NCBI GenBank assembly: GCA_022794215.1
Contig: JAAWEH010000006.1
Span: 1-64,000, forward strand
Reading direction: 5' to 3'
Length of the DNA stretch: 64,000 bases
Source of the DNA: Oscillospiraceae bacterium
Lineage (GTDB): Bacteria; Bacillota; Clostridia; Oscillospirales; Oscillospiraceae
Part shown: piece by piece, positions 9,437 through 19,582 of the stretch
Position numbering within the stretch: the first letter of the stretch is position 1
Layout of the letters: each line of letters opens with the position of its first letter
Program-made: the position numbers and the translations under genes
The notes under the pieces: model-generated
Told to the model about the DNA's origin: nothing
What the model saw: the letters and a program-made list of their open reading frames with translations, nothing else
Databases searched by the model: none

Positions 9437-10074
9437 GGTTCTTTTTCCTCCTCCAATGTATGTTCCAACTTCTCCAATATTTCGCGGATACTCTGCAGCT
9501 CTCGTTGTATCGGATCGGGGACGCTGATCTGATCCACCTGTCCGGCAAAGTCCATCCGATCCTCTCCGATCCGGACGATATGCGCAGGAACACCCACGGC
9601 GGTAGCGTTCTCCGGCACCTCAGAGAGCACCACCGCGCCGGCGGCGATACGGGAATTATCCCCCACCTTAAAGGGTCCTAACACCTTCGCTCCGCATGCG
9701 ATAAGCACATTGTTCCCAATGGTGGGGTGGCGCTTGCCCTTATCCTTTCCCGTTCCCCCGAGGGTAACCCCGTGATAGAGCAGGCAGTCGTCCCCGATCT
9801 CCGCCGTCTCTCCGATCACAATCCCCATCCCGTGGTCAATGACCAGCCGGCGGCCAATGGTGGCCCCGGGATGGATCTCGATCCCCGTCCAGTGCCGGCC
9901 AAGCTGGGAATTGAGCCGGGCCAGAAACCGAAGGTTGTGCCGCCAAAGCCAGTGGCTGACCCGGTGAAACAAGATGGCATGAACACCGGGATACAAAAGG
10001 AATATCTCCAAGCGACTCCGGGCCGCCGGGTCACGGGCCTGGTACGCCCGCAGGGTCTCGCCTAAACGTGTCAT
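9433..10074 (-). CDS. cysE: Serine O-acetyltransferase
   Basis: Left-handed beta-helix '[46 protein letters not shown]'; 4-bp overlap with cysS. Confidence 0.93.
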   Translation of the reverse strand: MTRLGETLRAYQARDPAARSRLEIFLLYPGVHAILFHRVSHWLWRHNLRFLARLNSQLGRHWTGIEIHPGATIGRRLVIDHGMGIVIGETAEIGDDCLLYHGVTLGGTGKDKGKRHPTIGNNVLIACGAKVLGPFKVGDNSRIAAGAVVLSEVPENATAVGVPAHIVRIGEDRMDFAGQVDQISVPDPIQRELQSIREILEKLEHTLEEEKEP

Positions 10075-10109
10075 GAACAGGTCTCCTTACAAAGAAATCT
10101 CCGGCGGCG

Positions 10110-10380
10110 CGCAAAATTTCCGCCGCCCCGAGGCGCAGAGCCAGTCAAAAACGCCCCCCATGCCCACAGGCATGAGAGGCGTATCTACGCGGTTCCACTC
10201 TCGTTTTCACTCGAAGGCCGGTAACGGGGCCGAACCGTGGGGAATTGCCCCCAACGCTCCCGGATGCAATTCACGTCCAGCCGCTTCCGTAAGACCGCTC
10301 TCAGCCGGTGGCGGTCTCTTTCTGTCCGGTGGTTCTGAACGCTACTTTTCCGTTCTTTGCGCTTGGTTTCTTTGCCTTAG
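10110..10380 (-). promoter_or_regulatory. T-box leader, predicted cysteine-specific, controlling cysE-cysS
   Basis: Minus strand has T-box sequence AGAGTGGAACCGCG (RC 10188-10201), terminator hairpin CGCCTCTCATGCC..GGCATGGGGGGCGTTTTT (10147-10181), and candidate Cys specifier TGC (RC 10266-10268) in GAATTGCATCC. Confidence 0.85.
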
Positions 10381-10429
10381 TATATTACCACGCCGGTCAA
10401 AAGGTGTCAAGGGCACAGCGGCCCATGAT

Positions 10430-10741
10430 TCAGGACTGCTTTGTCTCCTCCGGCGCTTTTTCGCCCTGGGCCAGAGATTCCAGATACCGGACTTGGGCCT
10501 TCTGCTTTGCCGTCTTATGGAGCAGAGAACCACCCACGAAACAGGCCACAATAAAGAAGGCAAAAATACCGATCTGTACCGGAGACAGCCCTCCATCCAT
10601 TATGCGCGAAATGCCGCCCAAAATGAATATAAGGCCAAACCCCTGGCAAAGATCCCCCAGAAAATGGAGGAAGCTGAGTCCCCCCATGGTTTTTCCGTTT
10701 GCGTCCTTGAAAACAGTGACGCTTACTTTGTATCTGGCCAT
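10430..10741 (-). CDS. Small membrane protein, unknown function
   Basis: 103-aa ORF with two hydrophobic segments. Confidence 0.6.
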   Translation of the reverse strand: MARYKVSVTVFKDANGKTMGGLSFLHFLGDLCQGFGLIFILGGISRIMDGGLSPVQIGIFAFFIVACFVGGSLLHKTAKQKAQVRYLESLAQGEKAPEETKQS

Positions 10742-10761
10742 ATGAGATTCCTCCCATTTCC

Positions 10762-11295
10762 TTAAATATTTGTCCAGTCAAATACATCCCGGTTCTTGAC
10801 GAAATACTCCGCCCCGGAATAGACAGTCGTAACCACGATGACCCAGACGCAGGCCCAATTCATCCAACCGGGGATGGGCAAAAACATCAAAACAAGACAC
10901 ACCATGGTGGACGCGGTCTTCACCTTGCCCGACCAGCCCGCGGCAATGACCCGTCCTCCCTCCACGGCAATAAGCCGCATTCCGGAAACGGCAAACTCCC
11001 GAAAGATCACAATCGCCACCGCCCAGGCGGGCATCTGTCCATTCTGGACAAACCACAGCATAGCGGTCACCACCAGCACCTTGTCCGCCAGGGGATCCAT
11101 AAATTTTCCGAAGTCCGTCACCAGGTTCCGGCTGCGGGCAATGTGCCCATCCAGCAGATCGGTCAGGCTGGCCGCCACAAAAATGGCCAGGGCCGCATAA
11201 TCACTGCCCGGAAACCCCAGATAAAGCACGGCCAAAAACACGGGTATCATTGCCACCCGCAGAAGGGTCAGCTTGTTTGCCGTATTCATTCTCAT
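10762..11295 (-). CDS. pgsA: CDP-diacylglycerol--glycerol-3-phosphate 3-phosphatidyltransferase
   Basis: CDP-alcohol phosphatidyltransferase motif 'DLLDGHIARSRNLVTDFGKFMDPLADK'. Confidence 0.93.
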   Translation of the reverse strand: MRMNTANKLTLLRVAMIPVFLAVLYLGFPGSDYAALAIFVAASLTDLLDGHIARSRNLVTDFGKFMDPLADKVLVVTAMLWFVQNGQMPAWAVAIVIFREFAVSGMRLIAVEGGRVIAAGWSGKVKTASTMVCLVLMFLPIPGWMNWACVWVIVVTTVYSGAEYFVKNRDVFDWTNI

Positions 11296-12614
11296 CACTC
11301 CTCGATCTCTCCGGTCAGATCCCCGTCCTCTGTGCCTGTAATGCATACCGCGACAAACGCTCCCGCCGGGATCTCCCCCGCGGCGGTAAACCAGACCCGT
11401 CCGTCCACCTCCACCGAATCGGCATAGGTGCGTCCGGCATAGCAGCCCATTTGGGGATCAAAGCCCTCGCAAAGAACCTCCATCACCGTTCCCAGCCGGC
11501 TTTCATTGTAGCGGTCCAACACCGCGGACTGCAGCTCTACCAGCCGCTCCACCCGCTGTTGGGCCACCTCCTCCGGCACCTGATCCGGCATAGCGGCCGC
11601 CCGGGTTCCCTCCTCCCGGGAGTATTGAAAAACGCCGGCCCGCTCAATGCCCGTTTCGGTGACAAAATCGCACAGCGCCTCAAAATCCTCCTCCGTCTCT
11701 CCGGGAAGGCCACAGATCAGGGAGGTACGCAGCACCAGTCCGGGGATCTTCTCCCGCAGCTCCTTCAGCAGTGCGGTAAGGCTCTCCTTGGTCCCCCAGC
11801 GGTTCATGGCCTTGAGCAGCCTGTCGCTGCAGTGTTGAAGGGGAATATCCAGATACTTTACGATCTTGGGCTCAGAGGCGATGACCTCAACGAGCTCCCG
11901 GTCAAAATGGTCGGGGTATAAGTAATGCAGCCGGATCCAATGGAAGGGCAGCTTACACAGCTCCCGAAGCAGCTGGGGCAGCCGCCGCTCGCCGTACAGA
12001 TCCTTTCCGTAGGGACCGATATCCTGGGCAATGAGGATCAGCTCCTTCACCCCGGAATCGGCCAATTCCCCGGCCTCCTTCAGCACCGCCTCCATGCTCC
12101 GGCTGCGGTAGCGACCCCGGAGATAGGGGATGATGCAAAAGGCACAGAAATTATCGCAGCCCTCGGCAATTTTTAAGAAGGCGGTATAGGCCGGCCCGGT
12201 CACCAGCCGCTCCCCCGCCTCCGTGGTGGCGGAGATATCCCCAAACTTCTGGGGAAAACGGCCCTGACAGACCTCCTCCACGGCGGAGACGATATCCTCG
12301 TAGCTGCCTGTCCCCATCAAACCGTCCACCTCGGGCAGGTCGGAGAGGATGTCCTCCCGGTAGCGCTGGGACAGGCACCCACACACCAGCAGCTTGCCCA
12401 GCTTGCCCTCCTGCTTCAGCTCCCCGAGGGCAATGATGTGCTCAATGGCCTCGCTCTTGGCCGCGTCAATAAAACCGCAGGTGTTGAGCACGGCCACATC
12501 AGCCCCCTCCGGCTCCCCGGTAATCTCATGTCCGGCGGCACGGCACAGCGCCATCATCTGTTCTGTATTGATCAAGTTTTTGGAGCAGCCCAGGGAGATA
12601 AAAGCGATTTTCAA
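11295..12614 (-). CDS. rimO: Ribosomal protein S12 methylthiotransferase
   Basis: 'IAFISLGCSKNLINTEQM', radical-SAM 'KIAEGCDNFCAFCIIPYLRGRYRSR'. Likely TTG start after SD AAAGGAGA; the ORF extends to 12656. Confidence 0.93.
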   Translation of the reverse strand: MKIAFISLGCSKNLINTEQMMALCRAAGHEITGEPEGADVAVLNTCGFIDAAKSEAIEHIIALGELKQEGKLGKLLVCGCLSQRYREDILSDLPEVDGLMGTGSYEDIVSAVEEVCQGRFPQKFGDISATTEAGERLVTGPAYTAFLKIAEGCDNFCAFCIIPYLRGRYRSRSMEAVLKEAGELADSGVKELILIAQDIGPYGKDLYGERRLPQLLRELCKLPFHWIRLHYLYPDHFDRELVEVIASEPKIVKYLDIPLQHCSDRLLKAMNRWGTKESLTALLKELREKIPGLVLRTSLICGLPGETEEDFEALCDFVTETGIERAGVFQYSREEGTRAAAMPDQVPEEVAQQRVERLVELQSAVLDRYNESRLGTVMEVLCEGFDPQMGCYAGRTYADSVEVDGRVWFTAAGEIPAGAFVAVCITGTEDGDLTGEIEE

Positions 12615-12660
12615 GGCGGAGATCTCTCCTTTTGCTTTTGAATATACGGCAGTCAAGCTT

Positions 12661-13236
12661 TTATAAAAAGGTCACCCGGCCCTCTTTCCGCCGGGGCATG
12701 GGAGGCGACTGATCCGGATAGCCCAGGGTAATCGCCGCAATGAACTCCCCCTTGCCGGGGGCAAAGGCCTCCTGGATGGCGGGCCCCAGGCCCATACGCT
12801 GGGCCACCGACATCCAGCAGGAGCCCACTGCGTGGGCCCAGGCTGCCAGCAGAAGATTTTCAATGGCGGCGGACACCGACTGGATGGCGCTGTCCCGGTC
12901 AGGGAAATCGGGCTTATCGAAAAAGGCCAGCACACACACAGGGGCGCCGCCCAAAGTGGCCAGGAACCCCTCCGTGGCTTTGACGGTCTTGGGGTGATTG
13001 GGAAAACGCTGGGCCAGCACCGGGTGGAACCGGGCCGGCACCTCAGCGGTCAGAGTCTTGAATTTCTCCATGGCCTCCGGGCTTTCCAGCACCACAAAGT
13101 GCCAGTGCTGAAGGTTGGTGCCCGAAGGCGCGGTCATGGCGGTGTCCAAAATATCCTCCAGCAGCTCCCGGGGAATTGGATCGGGTTTATATCTGCGAAT
13201 GCTGCGGCGGGTTCTCATACATTCAATGGCGTCCAT
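12661..13236 (-). CDS. Nitroreductase family protein
   Basis: 'IECMRTRRSIRRYKPDPIPRELLEDILDTAMTAPSGTNLQHWHFVV'. Confidence 0.9.
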   Translation of the reverse strand: MDAIECMRTRRSIRRYKPDPIPRELLEDILDTAMTAPSGTNLQHWHFVVLESPEAMEKFKTLTAEVPARFHPVLAQRFPNHPKTVKATEGFLATLGGAPVCVLAFFDKPDFPDRDSAIQSVSAAIENLLLAAWAHAVGSCWMSVAQRMGLGPAIQEAFAPGKGEFIAAITLGYPDQSPPMPRRKEGRVTFL

Positions 13237-13258
13237 ATGACCCCTCCCTTTTTCACGC

Positions 13259-13915
13259 TTATTCCTCGTCGATCCCCGCTCCGTAGCGGTTCAGCCCCTC
13301 CCGGATCTCGTTCCAGCGGTAGCCCCTTCTCGCCAGGGCGTCGGAGGCCCGTTTCAGCTCCTTTTGATCCGGAGTCTGCCCTTTAAACCGCTTGCGCAAA
13401 AATTCATCCACCCCGGTCTCAGGGCTTTGGCTCTCCCGGAGGGCCTCCTCCCAATACTGGCGGGGCACCCCCCGGCGGAAAAGCTCATCCCGAACCTTCC
13501 GCTCTCCATAGCCTTTGGCAGAGTAGTGGCGGGCCACCGTTTTGGCATATTCTCCGTCATTTAAGTATCCCAGATCCTCCAGCCAATCGGCTACCTCAGC
13601 CGCCTGCTCAGGGGTGGCCGGGGCTTTCCGCTCCCGACCGTCCTTTCCCTTGGGCGGGCGGGTGGTAAGCTTGTCGATCAGCTCCTTCCGGGACATAGGC
13701 CGGCTGGAGATATGATCCAGCGCCTTGCTTCGGGCTGCACTGCGGCCAGCTGCATCGGAGAGCCGGTCATAGAGCTCGTCAGAAAGCTCCATCCCGGTAT
13801 AGAGGGCAAAGGAAACCACCTCATTTTCCGTAACCCGGAGAAAGGAGCCGTCCTCCAGCCATATGAGCCAACGTTCCTTTACATGCTTAGAAGGCTCTAA
13901 TTTAACGATCTGCAT
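13259..13915 (-). CDS. recX: Regulatory protein RecX
   Basis: RecX-like helical repeats '[49 protein letters not shown]'; 3' of recA with overlap. Confidence 0.85.
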   Translation of the reverse strand: MQIVKLEPSKHVKERWLIWLEDGSFLRVTENEVVSFALYTGMELSDELYDRLSDAAGRSAARSKALDHISSRPMSRKELIDKLTTRPPKGKDGRERKAPATPEQAAEVADWLEDLGYLNDGEYAKTVARHYSAKGYGERKVRDELFRRGVPRQYWEEALRESQSPETGVDEFLRKRFKGQTPDQKELKRASDALARRGYRWNEIREGLNRYGAGIDEE

Positions 13916-15059
13916 CCTCGAAATCCTCGGCAGACACATCTATGGCCCGACTTGCAGTCCGAGGAGCCGGAGCCGGGGCCACCACAGGCGCGGCAGGGGC
14001 GGAGATCGGACGGGGCGCCGGCTTGCCGGGCATCAGCTTTTCCGCATTCTCCCGAATATCCGCCTCCAGCTTCTCGGCAATGTCCGGGTTGTCCTTCAGG
14101 AACTGGCGGGCAGCGTCCCGGCCCTGGCCGATCCGCATTTCACCCATGGAGAACCAGGAACCCGACTTCTGAACAAAGCCCAACTGAACGCCCATGTCCA
14201 CCAGTTCGCCCTCCTTGGCAATTCCCTGTCCAAAAAGGATATCAAACTCAGCCTGACGGAAGGGGGGCGCCACCTTGTTCTTTACAATCTTGGCCCGGAC
14301 ATGGTTGCCCACCACATCGGAGCCGTTTTTCAGGCTCTCCACCCGGCGAATGTCGATACGGACAGAGGAATAAAACTTCAGCGCCCGACCGCCGGTGGTA
14401 ACCTCGGGGTTGCCGTAGATCACGCCCACCTTTTCCCGCAACTGGTTAATAAAGATGACAATGCAGTTGGTTTTGGAGATGACGCCGGCCAGCTTGCGCA
14501 GCGCCTGGCTCATCAGCCGGGCCAGCAGACCCACATGGGCGTCGCCCATGTCGCCCTCGATCTCGGCCCGGGGAGTCAGGGCGGCTACAGAGTCTACCAC
14601 CACCACGTCGATGGCGCCGGAGCGAACCAGGGCTTCGCAGATCTCAAGGCCCTGCTCGCCCGTGTCAGGCTGGGAGATGAGCATGGAGTCGATGTCCACC
14701 CCCAAAGCCTGGGCATAGACCGGATCCAGGGCGTGCTCGGCGTCGATGTAGGCCACCTCGCCCCCCCGCTTCTGGGCCTCGGCTACGATATGGAGGGCCA
14801 GGGTGGTCTTACCGGAGGACTCGGGGCCATAGATCTCCACAATCCGCCCCTTGGGAACGCCCCCAATGCCCAGAGCCAGATCCAACGCCAGGGAACCGGT
14901 GGGGATGGCCTCCACCACCACATGGGTATTTTCGCCCAGGCGCATAACCGCACCCTTGCCAAAATCCTTCTCGATCTGGGCCAAGGCGGTGTCCAGAGCC
15001 TTTTTCTTATCCGAGGCCTGTCCGGGCTGGGTAATCATAGCTTTCTTTTTTTCTGCCAT
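13902..15059 (-). CDS. recA: Recombinase A
   Basis: '[30 protein letters not shown]', '[34 protein letters not shown]'. Confidence 0.98.
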   Translation of the reverse strand: MAEKKKAMITQPGQASDKKKALDTALAQIEKDFGKGAVMRLGENTHVVVEAIPTGSLALDLALGIGGVPKGRIVEIYGPESSGKTTLALHIVAEAQKRGGEVAYIDAEHALDPVYAQALGVDIDSMLISQPDTGEQGLEICEALVRSGAIDVVVVDSVAALTPRAEIEGDMGDAHVGLLARLMSQALRKLAGVISKTNCIVIFINQLREKVGVIYGNPEVTTGGRALKFYSSVRIDIRRVESLKNGSDVVGNHVRAKIVKNKVAPPFRQAEFDILFGQGIAKEGELVDMGVQLGFVQKSGSWFSMGEMRIGQGRDAARQFLKDNPDIAEKLEADIRENAEKLMPGKPAPRPISAPAAPVVAPAPAPRTASRAIDVSAEDFEDADR

Positions 15060-15173
15060 ATGGTTTCTCCTCTCGAAAGGCGGGGCCTTTCCATGTATTT
15101 ATGATGCCGGAGGATCTGCGGAACCTGGATCCTATCTGTAGATTAGCAAATTCACAGTCCTATAAACCGGACT

Positions 15174-16037
15174 TTATTCATTGATGGTACCCGATACTAC
15201 CCGCCAAATTCCCTGGGTATCCTGGAAGGAGCGGATATCCTCAAACCCGTTCTGTCCCATCAGAGCCTCCACGTCAGCGGACTGGCCCATCCCCACCTCC
15301 AGGAGAAGGCGGCCCCCCAGCCGAAGGGCTCCCTTCCACTTGGAGCAGATGGCCCGGTAGAAATCCAACCCGTCGGCGCCACCGTCCAAAGCCTCGTGGG
15401 GCTCATAGTTTTTCACCGATTCATCCAAAGTCAGAATGTCAGCCGTGGGAATATAGGGGGGATTGCAGGCAATAACGTCAAAATCCCACAAAGCGGGCAG
15501 AGGCGGCAGCTTGGCGTCGGCAAAGGCGCAGATCACCCGGTTATTAAACCCGCAGCGGCGGATGTTCTGCCTGCAGATCCGCAGGGCTCCCTCCGAAATG
15601 TCCGCCAAAACCACCTTGCAGTCAGGGACGTTGGCGGCCACCGCCAGTCCCACGCAGCCGCTGCCGGTACACAGATCCAGCACCCGGCAGCCCTCTCCGG
15701 CAGAGCGGGCCGCCAGAACCGCCTGCTCCGCCAGCACCTCGGTGTCCATCCGGGGGATCAGCACCTCCCGGGATATATCAAGACTCAACCCATAAAACTC
15801 CCACTCACCGATGATGTAGGCCACCGGTTCCCCGGCCAGGCGGCGGCGGGTCAAGTCCTTCACCTTCTCCTCCACCTGGTCAGACGCATAAAGGGTCATA
15901 TCCCGGTAAAATTCTTCCCTGTTTTTGCCCGCCACGTAGCAGACGATCTCCCTGGCCTCTAACTGAGCAGCAGGGATACCGGCCGCCTTCAGCTGCCGGC
16001 GGGCGTCTAAGTAGAGGTTATTATATGTGGTGGCCAT
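15174..16037 (-). CDS. prmC: Peptide chain release factor N5-glutamine methyltransferase
   Basis: 'VLDLCTGSGCVGLAVA', 'DVIACNPPYIPTADI' (NPPY). Confidence 0.93.
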   Translation of the reverse strand: MATTYNNLYLDARRQLKAAGIPAAQLEAREIVCYVAGKNREEFYRDMTLYASDQVEEKVKDLTRRRLAGEPVAYIIGEWEFYGLSLDISREVLIPRMDTEVLAEQAVLAARSAGEGCRVLDLCTGSGCVGLAVAANVPDCKVVLADISEGALRICRQNIRRCGFNNRVICAFADAKLPPLPALWDFDVIACNPPYIPTADILTLDESVKNYEPHEALDGGADGLDFYRAICSKWKGALRLGGRLLLEVGMGQSADVEALMGQNGFEDIRSFQDTQGIWRVVSGTINE

Positions 16038-16073
16038 AGCTTCCCCTCCAAGGGTGATTTTGTTGAAAGAGGA

Positions 16074-17057
16074 TCACCAGCGGTCGGCGCCCTTCACCTG
16101 GGGCAGAACCTCGGTAAGGGCCCGGATGCCCACCTCGATCATGGAGTCGTCGGGCTCAAAGGTGGTCCAGCGCTGAATCCCCATACCGGGCGCCCGGATC
16201 ATGTGGCAGACAAGGCCGTCATGCCCGCCTACATAATGGTTGATCTCATAGGTAATACCCACCACCACAGGCAGCAAAAGAAGGTGACAGCCCATCCGGG
16301 CGAAGGTATTCTCCACATGGACAAAGGAAAACAGCAGACTGGACAACAGAATAGAGACCACAATGACCACAAACAGAAAACTGGTGCCGCACCGGGGATG
16401 GTGCTTCGGCTGACTGCGGACATTCTCCACCGTCAGGGGAAGGCCCGCCTCATAGCAGAAAATGGTCTTATGCTCAGCGCCATGATACTGAAAGGTTCGG
16501 CGGATATCCTTCATATGGGAGCAAGCAATCAGGTAGACCAGGAAAATCGCCACCCGAAGCGCGCCCTCCAGCAGGTTCCGGCTCCAAAGGGGAGCCGCCG
16601 GAAAGAGGGTAAGCACCGCACCGCCCAAAGCGGTGGGCAGCAGGAAAAAGAGAAACACAGAAAAGGCCATGCCCATGATCATGGCCAGCGTGATCAACAC
16701 GGCGGCAAACTTTTCGCTGCCCAGCTTTTCATCCAGCCACTTTTCCAGCTTAGACGGCTCCTTATCCACATCCTCATCCTCCGGGAAAAACTCCGCGGAA
16801 TACATCAGCGCGGTGACCCCGTTGTACATGGACGAGCAAAAGCCCACCATCCCCCGCAGGAAGGGCAGCCCCACAAAGGGATAGCGCTCCTTCAGTACTC
16901 TGCGGGGCTCGGTCTTGACCTCCAGGTCTCCATCAGGCTTGCGAATCACCACGGATTTTTTGTCCGGCCCCATCATCATGATCCCTTCGATCAGGGCCTG
17001 ACCGCCGATCATGGTCTTAAAGCCGGCAGCGGCGAGAAGCAACAACTGTTTCAGCAT
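16074..17057 (-). CDS. DUF1385 family membrane protein (YqhQ-like)
   Basis: 'GGQALIEGIMMMGPDKKSVVIRKPDGDLEV', 'YHGAEHKTIFCYEAGLPLTVENVRSQPKHHPRCGTSF'. Confidence 0.92.
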   Translation of the reverse strand: MLKQLLLLAAAGFKTMIGGQALIEGIMMMGPDKKSVVIRKPDGDLEVKTEPRRVLKERYPFVGLPFLRGMVGFCSSMYNGVTALMYSAEFFPEDEDVDKEPSKLEKWLDEKLGSEKFAAVLITLAMIMGMAFSVFLFFLLPTALGGAVLTLFPAAPLWSRNLLEGALRVAIFLVYLIACSHMKDIRRTFQYHGAEHKTIFCYEAGLPLTVENVRSQPKHHPRCGTSFLFVVIVVSILLSSLLFSFVHVENTFARMGCHLLLLPVVVGITYEINHYVGGHDGLVCHMIRAPGMGIQRWTTFEPDDSMIEVGIRALTEVLPQVKGADRW

Positions 17058-17228
17058 TGGGGTTCTCCTTTGGGTTATGTGCTATGTAAGGCCAAGGGCA
17101 TATCCCCGCCTCACAGCTAAAATCATGGAATGGATCCTCCCGCCGCCTTTCATGGACATGCGGGAATTCTATTGTATTGTAGCAAACCCGCGCCACTTTT
17201 GCAAGGGGCGCGGGCAACTTTTTCGAAC

Positions 17229-18668
17229 TTATGTTCCACTCCCAGGGATAGGGCCGGCAGGCAGGCGGATGGTCACTTCACATCCGCCCCCCTCAGCGTT
17301 GCCGATGATGAGCTCCCCGCCGTGACGAGTGATGATCTCATCACAGACCGCTAAGCCGATCCCGGAGCCCCGGGCCTTGGACGAGCCCTTGTAAAACTTT
17401 GTCTTCACGTGAGGCAGCTCATCCACAGGAATACCGGGGCCATGATCCCGGATGGTGATGACCGCCCATTCCTCCTCCCGATGGACCGCGGCGTCGATCT
17501 TCCCGCCGCTGCCGCCATGCTTGGCGGCATTGTCCAGAAGGTTGCAAAACACCTGGCGCAGCCGCTCGGGGTCTGCCTCCACGGGGGGGAATTCCTCCTC
17601 GTTGTCCTCGTAATGAAGCTCCAGGCCATCCTTACGGAAAAATTCCCGGTAGGTGTAAACCGCTTCCTCAAACTCCGCCTTCAGATCCACCGGCTCAATG
17701 GACAGGGTAAACCGGCCATCCTGGATCCGGGAAAACTCCAGCAGCTCCTCCACCATGTTGGTGAGCCTTCTGGCCTCAGAGACAATAATGCCCATTCCCT
17801 TTTTCACGTCCTCGGCGTCCCGAACCTCACCGTTTTGGATGGTCTCGGCCCAGCCGTTGATGGCGGTAAGGGGCGTGCGCAGCTCATGGGAGACAGAGGA
17901 AATAAACTCGTTTTTGATCTTCTCCGCCTGGTCAATGCGGGTGGACATATCGTTAATGGCGTCGGTCAGATCGCCAATCTCATCGTCATGCTGCTTTTCG
18001 ATCTGGATCCCGTAGCTGCCGGCGGCGATCCGCTTGGTGATCTCGGTGATGCCGGCCACCGGCTCCACAATGGAGGTGACAAAATAGAGGTTGGAAAAAT
18101 AGACCAAAAGCAGGATAGCAAAGCCAACCAGTGTCACCAGGGAGATGATCAGGATCAGCTGGCGATCCGCCAGACGCAGAGACGTCACATAGCGAACTGC
18201 GGCCACGGCCCGGCCCTCCACCAGCAAAGGCGCGGTAACCGCCATGATATGTTCCCCCGTGGACGGATCCCGGCCTGTCCAGGGGGTGGTCTTCGGATCC
18301 TCCTGGGACAGGGCTCCGGCAATATCCGGGGTGCCGGGAGAGCTGTAGGCCGCCAAGCCGAAGGTGGAAAAACGGATGGCTCCGTTGGGGCCCAAAAACT
18401 GCATCTCCACCTCGTCCTTGCCCTCGGAGTTGTTGTTGACAAAGGTGACCACATTCTGATAATACTCGCTCTCCGTCCGATAATCCCGGAAGAAGGATAC
18501 CACATATTCCGCTTTGGTCTGGAGCTCATTGGTCATGGTGGCGTAATAGTAGCTGCCCAGAGCCACTGAAAAGGCGGTAACGGCAAACAAAATGACAAAG
18601 AGAACTACGCCGATGGAGTTGGTCATCCAGCGGCGGCGAATTCCTTTCATCTTTGGCATTTGGTTCAC
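17229..18668 (-). CDS. Sensor histidine kinase (HAMP-HisKA-HATPase)
   Basis: 'FISSVSHELRTPLTAINGWAETI', 'VFCNLLDNAAKHGG', 'DHGPGIP', 'GSGIGLAVCDEIITRHGGEL'. Confidence 0.95.
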   Translation of the reverse strand: MNQMPKMKGIRRRWMTNSIGVVLFVILFAVTAFSVALGSYYYATMTNELQTKAEYVVSFFRDYRTESEYYQNVVTFVNNNSEGKDEVEMQFLGPNGAIRFSTFGLAAYSSPGTPDIAGALSQEDPKTTPWTGRDPSTGEHIMAVTAPLLVEGRAVAAVRYVTSLRLADRQLILIISLVTLVGFAILLLVYFSNLYFVTSIVEPVAGITEITKRIAAGSYGIQIEKQHDDEIGDLTDAINDMSTRIDQAEKIKNEFISSVSHELRTPLTAINGWAETIQNGEVRDAEDVKKGMGIIVSEARRLTNMVEELLEFSRIQDGRFTLSIEPVDLKAEFEEAVYTYREFFRKDGLELHYEDNEEEFPPVEADPERLRQVFCNLLDNAAKHGGSGGKIDAAVHREEEWAVITIRDHGPGIPVDELPHVKTKFYKGSSKARGSGIGLAVCDEIITRHGGELIIGNAEGGGCEVTIRLPAGPIPGSGT

Positions 18669-18718
18669 CCTCTTTCCCTGCTCATGCTCCTCTTAATAAA
18701 CCGTTTCTCGGTCAAAAG

Positions 18719-18745
18719 CCCCACTTATACCCATATCCCCAAACG
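18719..18745. repeat. 27-bp direct repeat, copy 1: duplicated 3' end of the response regulator gene
   Basis: CCCCACTTATACCCATATCCCCAAACG, identical to 18865-18891; the minus strand also encodes ...VWGYGYKWGF-stop here. Confidence 0.9.
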
Positions 18746-18857
18746 TCGTCGGGCCAAGCTCCACATTCCTTGCCCCGGCGGAACCGCCGGGGCGCGTCCG
18801 TTTCGCTGCCCCTCCTCTCCCCACAAAGCCATACGGCTTTGCGGGGGCCCCTTTTTC

Positions 18858-19547
18858 TCAGAATCCCCACTTATACCCATATCCCCAAACGGTGGTGATA
18901 TATGTGGGGTTGGTGGCGTCGTCCTCGATCTTGATGCGCAGGCGGCGGATATTGACGTCTACGATCTTTACCTCTCCAAAATAGTCCTTGCCCCAAACGG
19001 CCTCCAGGATCTCCTCCCGGGAAAGGGCCTTTCCCGCATTGTCCATAAACAGCTTGACGATGGAATACTCCACCTGAGTCAGCTTTACCCGCTGTCCGTT
19101 CTTTTCCAGCGTCCGGTTGCGGGTATTGAGCAAAAAGGGCGGATAACTGATCTCCCCGGTATCCACGGTGGCCTCCCCGGTGGTTCGGCGGCATAGCGCG
19201 TCAATCCGGGCGGTGAGCTCAGCGGGAGAGAAGGGCTTGGTCACATAGTCATCCGCCCCGGTCATAAGCCCGGTGACCTTGTCCATCTCCTGGGTTCGGG
19301 CGGTGAGCATAATGATACCGATGCGGTTGTTTCCCGCCCGGATCTTCCGGCAGACCTCAAAGCCATCGGTGTCGGGCAGCATCACGTCCAGCAGGGCCAC
19401 ATTTACATCGGGGTTTCGCCGCAACTGATCCAAAGCGGCCTGTCCGGTACCGGCCTCGATGGTCTCATAGCCCGCTCGTTTTAGATTGATAACGATGAAG
19501 GAGCGAATGTTGGCCTCATCCTCCAACACCAACACTTTCTTTGTCAT
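18858..19547 (-). CDS. OmpR/PhoB family response regulator
   Basis: Receiver 'KKVLVLEDEANIRSFIVINLKRAGYE..NVALLDVMLPDTDGFEVC', winged helix ending 'YITTVWGYGYKWGF'. Confidence 0.95.
   Translation of the reverse strand: MTKKVLVLEDEANIRSFIVINLKRAGYETIEAGTGQAALDQLRRNPDVNVALLDVMLPDTDGFEVCRKIRAGNNRIGIIMLTARTQEMDKVTGLMTGADDYVTKPFSPAELTARIDALCRRTTGEATVDTGEISYPPFLLNTRNRTLEKNGQRVKLTQVEYSIVKLFMDNAGKALSREEILEAVWGKDYFGEVKIVDVNIRRLRIKIEDDATNPTYITTVWGYGYKWGF
18865..18891. repeat. 27-bp direct repeat, copy 2: native 3' end of the response regulator gene
   Basis: CCCCACTTATACCCATATCCCCAAACG, identical to 18719-18745. Confidence 0.9.
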
Positions 19548-19582
19548 AGCGTATACTCTCCTTTCCAGTGTTTTGAAGCCTG

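Noticed and set aside
14000-14200. Possible repeats in the recA 3' region (Pro/Ala-rich tail)
   Set aside because: Explained by the low-complexity C-terminal RecA linker ([20 protein letters not shown]), common in GC-rich clostridia.
17188-17214. GC hairpin CCCGCGCC..GGCGCGGG
   Set aside because: Explained as a probable terminator for the histidine kinase gene; nothing further unusual.
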